34,182 nt of DNA from Candidatus Ruthenibacterium merdigallinarum. Lineage in GTDB: Bacteria; Bacillota; Clostridia; Oscillospirales; Ruminococcaceae. Of the stretch, positions 1 through 7,784 are shown in pieces. How positions within the stretch are numbered: position 1 is the first letter of the stretch; every line of letters begins with the position of its first letter. A program made the translations under genes and the position numbers. Under the pieces are notes generated by a model. The model ran no database searches, was not told where the DNA came from, and was given only the letters and a program-made list of their open reading frames with translations. The stretch covers positions 1 through 34,182 of the forward strand of contig DXGT01000051.1 of assembly GCA_019113785.1 (NCBI GenBank), written 5' to 3'.

Positions 1-509
1 AGCAGCAGCGGCGACACCGAGAAATACACGCCCAGCTGATACGGGGTGGAGAGCGCCGACCAGATCTTCGTCTTTTCCTCGAAGGTCATGGACAGGATCG
101 TGACGGACGCGCTCTCCTCCAGTTCCTGCGAATAGGGGTGCGCCTCGTTGACGTCGATGGTCGGATAGTCGCTGAGCACCTGCAGCGCCCGTCCCAGGAT
201 GCGCTGCTCGGCCTCGGCCCCGGCCGCGATCTGCGCCTTGCTGTTCAAAAACAGCATGTAGTGCAGCGCCAGCGGCCGCGGCGGGCGGCGGCGGATGTTG
301 TCCGCGCCGCGCTGCATGGCCCCCGCGCGGTACTCGCCCTGCTCGCGCAGGTCGTACAGGTACAGCCCCAGCTGGAAATCGCCGTTCTTGTCGGTGGGCG
401 CCGCCAGCCGGATGGCCTCGGGCGCGCTGACGGGCACGGGGCACATCTGCGCGCGCAGCAGCTTCAAAAGCGCGGCGCTGACGTCCGCCACAATGGAGAA
501 ATCCGCCAT
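1..509 (-). CDS. DUF4255 (Pvc16-like) CIS/tail protein, 3' end cut by window
   Basis: The readable product starts MADFSIVADVSAALLKLLR and runs 169 codons to the window edge without a stop. Its order of segments matches the DUF4255 family as I know it: an N-terminal helix, then DKNGDFQLGLYLYDL, then a PPRPLALHYMLFL segment, then a repeated-measure-like helix and LSTPYQLGVYFSVSP. DUF4255 proteins (Pvc16/Afp16 type) cap or terminate the tube and sheath of extracellular contractile injection systems and related tail-like particles; that role is family knowledge, not visible here. The ATG at 509 lies 7 bases after the stop of the upstream MORN gene, and the Shine-Dalgarno AAGGGG overlaps that stop codon, so translation is probably coupled. 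The family is usually slightly longer than what is seen, so only a short C-terminal piece is missing. Structural sheath and tube genes are expected beyond base 1. Confidence 0.82.
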   Translation of the reverse strand, partial: MADFSIVADVSAALLKLLRAQMCPVPVSAPEAIRLAAPTDKNGDFQLGLYLYDLREQGEYRAGAMQRGADNIRRRPPRPLALHYMLFLNSKAQIAAGAEAEQRILGRALQVLSDYPTIDVNEAHPYSQELEESASVTILSMTFEEKTKIWSALSTPYQLGVYFSVSPLL

Positions 510-516
510 TGGCCGC

Positions 517-2274
517 TCACCCCTTTCGAATGGAATAGTACATCGGCGTGCTCTCGCCCTCGGCCGGCGCCTGCTCCAGCACGGTGCCCGCGTCGTACGG
601 GTAGCAGTACTCGTACACGAGGCCGTCGCGCTCGAGGGCGCGGCGCTGGATCTGGTTGGCGTAGTTGAGCGCGCTCACCTGCACGAACAGTGCGTTCTGC
701 TTGTCGAGCTGGTAGGTGACGTTCGAGAAGGCCGTGGGCCTCGCCGTGCGCAGCTGCTCGATGGCGACGCAGTCCTCAATGGCGGGGGCGCGGTCCAGCG
801 TGTACGCCTCCCCGGGCAGGCTGTCCAGCGGCACGTCGTCGCCCAGCACCGTCACGCCGCTGACGAACACCTTGGTTTTGTCGAGGTCGGCCTCGGCCTG
901 CCAGACGTTCGCGTCGATCTCGAAATACAACGTGAGGTTCGTCTGCACAAAGTCCGGCACCTGCTCGCCCGGGCCCGGCTGCGCCGTGCTCTGCGAAGAG
1001 GACGAAGCCGCCTGCGAGGACGAGGAGGAAGAAGAAGAGGCGGAGGAAGCCGCCTGCTGCGAGCTGGAACTCGAGCTGGCCGGCTGTGTGGAGCCGGACG
1101 ACGCGGGCATCCACGCCAGCGGCGAGAGGCTCACCGCCTCCCGTGTGCGCGCGCGCAGCAGCTGGATGCCGCCGCCCATGCGCGCCGTCGTGGGCATGTA
1201 GTAGAACTGCCCGGCGTCGTCCTCCTCGGCCGCCTCGTTGTGCCATGCGTCCACGCGCACGCGGCAGTCCATCGTCACGACGACGCCCGCCTCCTCGTAC
1301 AGGAACACGCTGGCGCTGTCGGTGTAGTAGATGCGCGGCGTCTCGGTGAACGCGGCCTCCAGATCGGCCAGCGTCGCGCCGACGAGCGCGCTGTAGTTGA
1401 TCTTGCCCGCATAGACGGCCCCCGTGTACAATGCGCGGCCCTGGGCGCTGTACAGCGTGCCCTGGCCCTGCGGCTCGCCTTCAAAGAACTGGCCCGTGTA
1501 GGCCACGATGCCGCTGTCGTAGTACTCGGTGCCGGAGCCGTGGTACGCGTCCTCGGCGAACTCTCCCTCGTACACCAGCGTGCCCGCCTCGTTGTAGGCC
1601 TTGCCCATGCCGTCGCGCAGGCCGTTTTTGAACGCGCCCGCGTACAATACGGTCTGCCCGTCCTGCGCGTACAGGATGCCCTCTCCGCTGTAGCGGTTCT
1701 CGGCAAAGCCGCCCTCGTAGCGCTTGTTGCCGGACGGCCAGTACTGCACACCCTGGCCGCTGTACTGGTTGTTTTCAAACCCGCCCTCGTACACAAGGCG
1801 GCCCATGCGGTCGCGCAAGGTGCCGGTGCCCGTGCACACGCCGGCCTCCACGTCGCCCACGTAGACGACCGTGCCGTCCGCCGCGCGGATGTTGGCCGTG
1901 CCCGAATAGGAGGCGAGCTCCATGTCGTCGTAGTCGAACGTGACGGTGGTGAGCACCTGCTCGGGCTGCGCGGGGGTGGCCGGCAGTGGCGAGGCGAACA
2001 TCGTGAAGTAGATGAACACGCCCGCGCACGCGACGAGCACCAGTGTGAGCAGCAGCTTTTTGTACACCCAGTAGCGCCCGACGCTGAAGTAGTCTTTCGG
2101 CGACTGCGGCCGCAGCGTGATCAGCGATTTGACCTTCTTGGTCAGCGTGGGGATGAGCTTTGCCGTGAGCACGTTGACGTTGAACAGCCGCTGCGCACGC
2201 ACCACCAGCAGGCGGAACGGATTCGTGACGGCCGTCATCAGGCGCTTGAAAATGCTCATCAACAGCTTGAACAA
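517..2274 (-). CDS. Membrane-anchored MORN-repeat protein with Ser-rich linker
   Basis: 585 residues. Residues 1-70 are basic and amphipathic and presumably cytosolic. A single membrane segment lies near 73-92. It is followed by about seven MORN repeats (YxGxxxxGxxxGxG pattern, roughly 105-300), a mixed region, a linker of almost pure Ser/Ala/Gln near 395-430, and a C-terminal domain of about 150 residues that I do not recognise. MORN repeats elsewhere serve as rigid protein- or lipid-binding scaffolds; here the bulk probably lies outside the membrane. The start is TTG at 2274, supported by AAAGGGGG seven bases upstream; the first in-frame ATG (2259) is too far from that site. It is 28 bases downstream of the HAMP/cyclase-like gene and 7 bases upstream of the DUF4255 gene, so it belongs to the CIS operon. 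I infer a structural or docking role but cannot show one. Confidence 0.82.
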   Translation of the reverse strand: MFKLLMSIFKRLMTAVTNPFRLLVVRAQRLFNVNVLTAKLIPTLTKKVKSLITLRPQSPKDYFSVGRYWVYKKLLLTLVLVACAGVFIYFTMFASPLPATPAQPEQVLTTVTFDYDDMELASYSGTANIRAADGTVVYVGDVEAGVCTGTGTLRDRMGRLVYEGGFENNQYSGQGVQYWPSGNKRYEGGFAENRYSGEGILYAQDGQTVLYAGAFKNGLRDGMGKAYNEAGTLVYEGEFAEDAYHGSGTEYYDSGIVAYTGQFFEGEPQGQGTLYSAQGRALYTGAVYAGKINYSALVGATLADLEAAFTETPRIYYTDSASVFLYEEAGVVVTMDCRVRVDAWHNEAAEEDDAGQFYYMPTTARMGGGIQLLRARTREAVSLSPLAWMPASSGSTQPASSSSSSQQAASSASSSSSSSSQAASSSSQSTAQPGPGEQVPDFVQTNLTLYFEIDANVWQAEADLDKTKVFVSGVTVLGDDVPLDSLPGEAYTLDRAPAIEDCVAIEQLRTARPTAFSNVTYQLDKQNALFVQVSALNYANQIQRRALERDGLVYEYCYPYDAGTVLEQAPAEGESTPMYYSIRKG

Positions 2275-2302
2275 AGGCTCACCCCCTTTCTTTCAGATTT
2301 TT

Positions 2303-4972
2303 TCACAGACGTTTTTCGCAGCGGAAAATGTACGTGCGTGCGACGTTGTCGTACTGGTTCTCGCGCAGCACGACGGCGAACATGTTCTTCGCGTCGTACC
2401 AGCGGCCGTCGGCGTACAGCTCCATCGCCTTTTCAAACGTGGCCTTCGTCTCGTTGATCAGGCGGATCTCCTCCGGCGTGCAGCCGTCGTAGAAGTCGTA
2501 CAGGCCCATGCGCTTCTCGTCGGCGCCCTCGGGGCAGCCGATGAAGCGGTGGAAATAGCGGCTCTCGTCCATGCCCTCCAGCGCGGCCTGCGTGACCACC
2601 AGCCGGCTGGCGAAGTGGCGCAGCTCGTCGAAGTGCGCGGCCAGCGCGTCCATCTCGCCGCTGATCATCGCGGGCACCAGGCGCTTTTCGTCGCCGCAGA
2701 TGCCGTAGTACACGTCGGCGCGGTGCACGAGGAAGAACGCCTCCATGCGCTCCTGCACCGGCATGGCCGCGTTCAGCGCGTCCAGCCTCGACAGCGCCGA
2801 CAGCGCGATGTCCACGGCGCTGTCGCCGCCCTTCGGGCAGATGACCTGCAGCCGGCGCAGATTGACGCTGTCCGTCAGCAGCACGGCGTCGTGCTCCTCG
2901 CACAGCTCGTTCACAATGGCGAAGAAGCGGTCGGTGCGCTCCTTGGCCTCGGCCTGCGCCGTTTTGGCCGGCAGCTGCAAACTGACGCTGAGGATGTGGT
3001 ACGCCGCCTGCTGGCCGCTTTCGAGGTCGAGGTCGGCCAGGTTCTCCTTGCCCAGCAGCTGGAACACCTTCTGCGGGATGAAGCGGAAGTAGGTGGCGCT
3101 GGTCTGGCGCAGGTTGTAGATCTGCACGTCGATGTCGCCCGCCATCTTGTTGAACACGCGCACGATGCCGGAGAACTCGTCCGAGTCGGCGTCCTCCAGA
3201 CGCACGGTGCGGTCGCCCTGGGCGAACTGCTCCAGCCCGGCGCGGATCTGGCTGAGCGGGCGCAGCACGCGCCGGAACACCACCGCCAGCACGGCGCTGA
3301 CCGCCGCGAGGAACACGACGCCCAGCGCGCAGAACCACAGCAGGTAGGCGCGCGTATATGCGCGGACATTGTCCATCAAAATGCCGGTCTCCAGCAGGTA
3401 CACCGTGCTGCCGGACATGCCGCCCACGGGCGTGACGCACACAAGGCGCTCGCCGTTTTTGTCGCGCAGCACGCCCGTCTGGGCCGCGCCCGTGTACGCC
3501 GCGCGCAGGTACAGCTCGTCCGCCTCGGCGTTCATGTTGACGCCGAACGGGTAAAAGCACGGCGCGTCGCGGTCCACCACGGTGTACAGCTGCCCGCGCT
3601 CGTAGCAGGCGGTGCGCGTGTACACCGAGCGGGTGTTCATCTGATCCATCAGGTAGCCGTAGTCGTCGCTTGTGTACTGATAGGGGAACTCGATGGCCTC
3701 GAAGCTCTCGGTGCCGAACAGCGCCATCAGCATGTTGCCCTCGTCCACGACCTGCTTTTCAAAGCTGGCGCGGATGGACGCCGCGTACGTGCGGTACGAA
3801 AGGCCGCCGAACAGCGCCACGGCCAGCGCCAGCAGCGGCACGGCCGCCGTCATCAGCTTCGCGGCCAGCGTGCGGCGTCCCGCCGCCAGGCGCACCAGCG
3901 CCGCCGCGGCCCACAGCAGCGCCGCCAGCGCCGCCAGCCACACAAAGAACCAGACGATCGCCGCGCCCAGCGTGCGCGCAAAGCCCGCGCGCGCCGAAGC
4001 GACCACCGACACCTGCCCGTCCACGGACAAGATCAGCTCGTAGCGGCCCTCGGCCTCGTTGTGCACGACGCCCGCGAAGTTCTGCTCGCTCTCCATCGAG
4101 GCGTACACAAGGTCGGCGGGCGCGTAGCTGCTGGCGCCCGTGAACGGCTCGGTGCCGCTTTTCAGCACGGTCGTCTCTCGCGTGGAAAGGTTGATCGAAA
4201 GCAAATCGCCGCTCTCCTGCTCGCCGAGGTACATGCTCTCGGTGTCGATGGGGCAGGCGAAGACCGGGTACATCACGCGGTCGAGTTCCCGCGCGGGATA
4301 CACCTCGGTGGAGCCGCCCTCCTCGGTGGCGGTGAACAGCTTGCCCGACGAGGCGATGTAGGCCGTTGCGCCGCCCATGGCCCAGGCGCGCCAGATGCCC
4401 TCGCCGCGCGCGAGCGAATAGGTGCGCGTGCTCTTGGCCGCCACGTCGCCGCGCTGGGCCAGCGGGTCAAGGTCGTACACGGCGCGCACCAGCGTGCCGG
4501 AGTCCGGCGTGGTGCCCATCACGCTGGCCGAGCTCGTCACCGTCAGCCAGCGCCAGCGCACGTCCGTGTCGCCGGCGTCCAGCAGGTGCGAGGCCTCGCG
4601 CTTGAACAGAAGGTTCTGCGGGTCGTACACCGCCAGCTCCTGCCCGGTGCGCTCGCCGCTTGCGGGGTCGCTGCGGTCCAGCAGCAGGTACACGCGGCCC
4701 TCGGCGTCCGCCGCCATGTCGCTCAGCGTCACCAGCTGGCCGCTGCGCCGCTCGCCGACGGAAAAGCTGTGCGTGACGACGCCCTCCGGCGTCACCTGCT
4801 CCACCACAAGGCCATCGCCCCGGTACTGCGCCACCAGCGCCGTGCCGTCCGTATACTGCACCGCGGCGATATTCGTAAAGCTGTGCGGCGCCAGCACCAC
4901 GTTCTGCAGCACCGTCAAACACAGCGCCAGCACTGCCGCCGCGGCCCAGATCGCCCTGCCCGCTCTCTTCAC
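2303..4972 (-). CDS. Multi-pass sensor-like protein: HAMP plus degenerate class III cyclase domain
   Basis: 889 residues. A membrane segment at about 8-27 is followed by a beta-rich external region (about 28-330, possibly propeller-like). Two membrane segments (about 334-357 and 371-394), a second external sensor-like region (395-530), a membrane segment (about 535-560) and HAMP (about 560-615) come next. Then comes RFIPQKVFQLLGKENLADLDL, the linker typical of class III adenylate/guanylate cyclases, and a cyclase-like domain ending in HRADVYYGICGDEKRL. The C-terminal tail (KAMELYADGRWYDAKNMF) is the TPR-like tail seen after many such cyclases. By eye the first metal-binding Asp of the DIxGFT motif is replaced (HILSVSLQL). 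The Asn and Arg of the NxxxR transition-state motif are Ala and His (GEMDALAAHFDEL). It is therefore probably a non-cyclising signalling or scaffold module. Start GTG at 4972, with GAGGGG 8 bases upstream. Confidence 0.8.
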   Translation of the reverse strand: MKRAGRAIWAAAAVLALCLTVLQNVVLAPHSFTNIAAVQYTDGTALVAQYRGDGLVVEQVTPEGVVTHSFSVGERRSGQLVTLSDMAADAEGRVYLLLDRSDPASGERTGQELAVYDPQNLLFKREASHLLDAGDTDVRWRWLTVTSSASVMGTTPDSGTLVRAVYDLDPLAQRGDVAAKSTRTYSLARGEGIWRAWAMGGATAYIASSGKLFTATEEGGSTEVYPARELDRVMYPVFACPIDTESMYLGEQESGDLLSINLSTRETTVLKSGTEPFTGASSYAPADLVYASMESEQNFAGVVHNEAEGRYELILSVDGQVSVVASARAGFARTLGAAIVWFFVWLAALAALLWAAAALVRLAAGRRTLAAKLMTAAVPLLALAVALFGGLSYRTYAASIRASFEKQVVDEGNMLMALFGTESFEAIEFPYQYTSDDYGYLMDQMNTRSVYTRTACYERGQLYTVVDRDAPCFYPFGVNMNAEADELYLRAAYTGAAQTGVLRDKNGERLVCVTPVGGMSGSTVYLLETGILMDNVRAYTRAYLLWFCALGVVFLAAVSAVLAVVFRRVLRPLSQIRAGLEQFAQGDRTVRLEDADSDEFSGIVRVFNKMAGDIDVQIYNLRQTSATYFRFIPQKVFQLLGKENLADLDLESGQQAAYHILSVSLQLPAKTAQAEAKERTDRFFAIVNELCEEHDAVLLTDSVNLRRLQVICPKGGDSAVDIALSALSRLDALNAAMPVQERMEAFFLVHRADVYYGICGDEKRLVPAMISGEMDALAAHFDELRHFASRLVVTQAALEGMDESRYFHRFIGCPEGADEKRMGLYDFYDGCTPEEIRLINETKATFEKAMELYADGRWYDAKNMFAVVLRENQYDNVARTYIFRCEKRL

Positions 4973-4996
4973 GCTTCGTTCCCCTCTTCCCGGTTT

Positions 4997-5890
4997 TTAT
5001 TCGTTCTCATCGGTGAGCGATACCTCGCCGATCTGCTGCACGCCGCCGTAGAACGTGTTCTCCTGCGCGGCGCTGCCCGCGAACATGCGCATGCCGATCT
5101 GGTACGCGGCGTAGGCGATGGTGACGCACACCAGCGCCGCGAGGAAGATCGCCATCGAGTGCCGCCGCACGAACGCCACCCCCGCGAGAACCTTGTCCCA
5201 CAGCAGGCGCGCGCCGCGGTGCGGCGGCTGCGGGCGGTCGGGCATGGCCCGCACCGCCGTGAGGATGGCGCCGATGGTGGAAAAGCCGCCCACCTGCGCC
5301 TTCTTGAAGAAGGCCACCAGCTCCCGCGGGTACTGGGGCAGCTGGCCGCCCGTGCTGCGCGCCCATTCGCGGCTGAGCAGGTCGAACACGCGCTCGGCCA
5401 CGGCCTGGCAGTACTCCGCCTGCGTGGTGCTCTCGCGGTAATCGGCAAAGTCGAGGAAGTAGTTGAAATACACCTCGCCCGACGCGTCCAGGTTCACGCA
5501 GCGCCCGTTCAGCAGCAGCATCGCCGCCGCGGCCGGCAGCTGCGTCTCGGCGCAGGCGGCCAGAAGGCTCTGCGCCATGGCGCGCCGGTGCGCGAAATCG
5601 GTGCCGTAGATGTCCTCGCGGCTGGCCAGAAGGCTTTCGGGCCGGTAGCGGAACACCAGATGCAGCGCCTCGCCCTGCGTGGCGCTGCCGACGTACTCGC
5701 CGTTCGCGCTGAACGCCCCGCTTGCGGCGAGGGCCGCCGCCGTGCGGCGCATGCCCGGGTCGGTGACGGCCACGTCCGTGTACAGCGCGCCCGTGGCGCG
5801 CCGCCTGTCCTCGCACACGAGGATGCGGTTCACCTCGTTGGCCAGTACCACCCGCACGGGCGCAAGGTCCATGTTGAGCATCGCGGTCAC
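4997..5890 (-). CDS. C-terminally membrane-anchored protein, possibly kinase-like fold
   Basis: 297 residues. The N-terminal 235 residues look cytosolic, one strong membrane segment follows near 241-263, and a short acidic external tail ends the protein. I do not recognise a named family. The order of segments recalls a divergent protein-kinase fold: alternating strands, then HLVFRYRPES resembling a hinge, a helical stretch, and then NGRCVNLDASGEVYFNYFLDF where a kinase would have its catalytic loop and DFG. No HRD or DFG catalytic residues are visible, so an enzyme is unlikely. EssB/YukC of type VII secretion is a known precedent for a pseudokinase with a C-terminal membrane anchor, but I see no sequence match strong enough to claim homology. 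GTG start at 5890, with AAAGGGGG nine bases upstream; an ATG three codons later is the alternative. It lies between CIS-operon genes with 24- and 32-base gaps. Confidence 0.72.
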   Translation of the reverse strand: MTAMLNMDLAPVRVVLANEVNRILVCEDRRRATGALYTDVAVTDPGMRRTAAALAASGAFSANGEYVGSATQGEALHLVFRYRPESLLASREDIYGTDFAHRRAMAQSLLAACAETQLPAAAAMLLLNGRCVNLDASGEVYFNYFLDFADYRESTTQAEYCQAVAERVFDLLSREWARSTGGQLPQYPRELVAFFKKAQVGGFSTIGAILTAVRAMPDRPQPPHRGARLLWDKVLAGVAFVRRHSMAIFLAALVCVTIAYAAYQIGMRMFAGSAAQENTFYGGVQQIGEVSLTDENE

Positions 5891-5922
5891 GCGCCGTCAC
5901 CCCCTTTCCCTGGCATTTTGCG

Positions 5923-7731
5923 TCAGCCCTCCGCCTGTTCTTTCTTCTTCTGGCTGACGATCGCGAACGCGTACGTGTACACCGACGGGTCGCTGACGGC
6001 CTCGATGCGGATCTCGTACACGCCCTCGCGCGCCGGCGCGGTGTAGGTGCCGTTGTTGTCGATACTGCCGCCCTCGGGGTCCTTCACGGAGAAGTTGCAC
6101 GCCTCGGCCGGCATGTTGATGAACACGGGCGCGATGTGCGCCGTGCTCTTGGGCGCGAGGACGATGGTGTCGGGGTTGACCAGCAGCATCGGCTCGCCGG
6201 CGCGGTGCTGCTGGAACTGCTTGTCCAGCTCGCCCGCGCGGTAGGCAAACCAGCGGATGCGCAGGCTGATGAGGCCCGTGTCCTCGCCCAGGCGCAGGCC
6301 CACGATGAACGTGCCGCGCTCGGGCAGCACCTTCACGGCCGTGCTCAGCTGGTACACGCGCTCGGCGGCGCTCTGCCCGCGGTCGCCCGCGAAGATGGAC
6401 GCGTCGCCGAACAGCACTTCGCTGCTGGTCTGCCCGCCGGCGTCGGCGCTGATGTACTCAACGCCCACCTGCACGCACACGGGGCCCGGCCCCAGCCCGT
6501 GCATGATCTCGTCCGAGAAAATGGCCTGGCGCGCCGTGCCGCCCATGCCGATGGGCAGATCGAACACGCCGCAGGCGGTGTGGCGCGCCGCCTCGGCGCG
6601 CTCGGCGCTCACGCCCGTGTGCACAGCACCCGCGCCGGATGCCGCGGGGGCGGGCGTCTCGCCCGCCTCGGCGGGGTAGTACTCCTCCAGCCGGCGCAGC
6701 GTCATCAGCTGCTGGGCGTTGTAGCAGTACTGGCCCCAGGGCGCGCTCTCCACGCGGTCGATGATGACGGAGCTGCCCTGGCGGATCAGGCGCACGCGCG
6801 CCAGCCACAGCCGCTCGTCGTAGCTCTCCTCCAGCTCCTGGTCCATCGAGCGCGCGTAATAGTCCGTCAGATAGCAGGCCTCGATGCCGCTGTCCACGGG
6901 CTTGACGGGCGCCGTGAGGCTGCGTTTGAGCTCGAACGTCTCGTCGTTGCGGCGGATGGCAAAGCCCGACATGGTCAGCGCCGTGTCGCCGCCGCCCCAC
7001 AGATAGGCCTCCGGCCGCAGCAGCGTGTACACGGTGTGCGTCTGGCCCTGCGCGAGGCGCACGTTGTTGCACGCGACGTCGGCGCCCGCGCCGTCCGGCC
7101 CGGCAAAGCCGGGCGCTTCGATGCGGTAGGACACCGCGTATTCGCCCGTGCCCGCGCCGGTGCGCCGGATGGTGGTGGCCACGCGCAGCGCGCTGCCGCG
7201 CGCAGCGAACAGCGGCGTGCGCTGCACCACCTCCACCTCCTGGTCGGAGTACAGCACCGTCGTGCCGACGAAGCGGTCGATGGGCGCTGAGATGGGCGCG
7301 GCCAGGTCCTCGTCCAGCAGCGTCAGGGCGTACTGCTCGCGCACGCGGTTGTAGCGCGTCTCGCCGCTGGGGTCCATCACGGCGTACATCTCCTCGGCGG
7401 GCTGCTCGTCGTAGCGGATGCCCAGCAGCGCGCTGGTGGAGGCCAGCTGCGCGAAGCCCTCGATCGTGGACAGCTTCACCACCGTGGTGGCCGGCACGAC
7501 GATCTCGCGGCCGGAGGCGTCGTACGCACAGCCGGCCTGGATGACCAGCGAGAGGTCGTCGGCCCGGATGACCCCGAGGCCGGCGACGATCCCGTCGACG
7601 CCCGTCAGGCGGTTGGACAGGCGGCGCTTGTCGTTGTAGTAGCGCTGCTCGTCCTCAAAATCCCGCGCGGTGAGCAATTTTCCGTAGTAGTAATTGTTTC
7701 GCTGGAAGGGAAAGTATTTACGGTTCAGCAT
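5923..7731 (-). CDS. CIS-locus protein with YYYGKLLTARDF N-terminus and Ig-like C-terminus
   Basis: 602 residues, with no signal peptide and no membrane segment. The N-terminus, containing NNYYYGKLLTARDFEDEQRY and then a VDGIVAGLGV segment, is a recognisable recurring signature. From memory, proteins beginning Y(Y/F)xGKLLTxxDFxxEQ occur next to phage-tail-like and contractile injection clusters, but I know no experimentally assigned role. The middle is beta-rich and carries several Tyr- and Arg-rich stretches. The final 90 residues (from about 510: LVNPDTIVLAPKSTAHIAPV onward) resemble a bacterial Ig-like domain. It sits between the giant surface protein and the kinase-like membrane protein, all on one strand. 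ATG at 7731 is preceded by AGGCGG at a normal distance. A structural or particle-surface component is the most reasonable inference. Confidence 0.72.
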   Translation of the reverse strand: MLNRKYFPFQRNNYYYGKLLTARDFEDEQRYYNDKRRLSNRLTGVDGIVAGLGVIRADDLSLVIQAGCAYDASGREIVVPATTVVKLSTIEGFAQLASTSALLGIRYDEQPAEEMYAVMDPSGETRYNRVREQYALTLLDEDLAAPISAPIDRFVGTTVLYSDQEVEVVQRTPLFAARGSALRVATTIRRTGAGTGEYAVSYRIEAPGFAGPDGAGADVACNNVRLAQGQTHTVYTLLRPEAYLWGGGDTALTMSGFAIRRNDETFELKRSLTAPVKPVDSGIEACYLTDYYARSMDQELEESYDERLWLARVRLIRQGSSVIIDRVESAPWGQYCYNAQQLMTLRRLEEYYPAEAGETPAPAASGAGAVHTGVSAERAEAARHTACGVFDLPIGMGGTARQAIFSDEIMHGLGPGPVCVQVGVEYISADAGGQTSSEVLFGDASIFAGDRGQSAAERVYQLSTAVKVLPERGTFIVGLRLGEDTGLISLRIRWFAYRAGELDKQFQQHRAGEPMLLVNPDTIVLAPKSTAHIAPVFINMPAEACNFSVKDPEGGSIDNNGTYTAPAREGVYEIRIEAVSDPSVYTYAFAIVSQKKKEQAEG

Positions 7732-7784
7732 CGGTCCGCCTGCTTTCTGTTGTCATAGTTTCGATGGCCGCCCGGCCATCCCGG

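Noticed and set aside
2117-6046. 1309-codon plus-strand frame
   Set aside because: Covers three clearly real minus-strand genes and their junctions; composition is that of a reverse-frame artefact.
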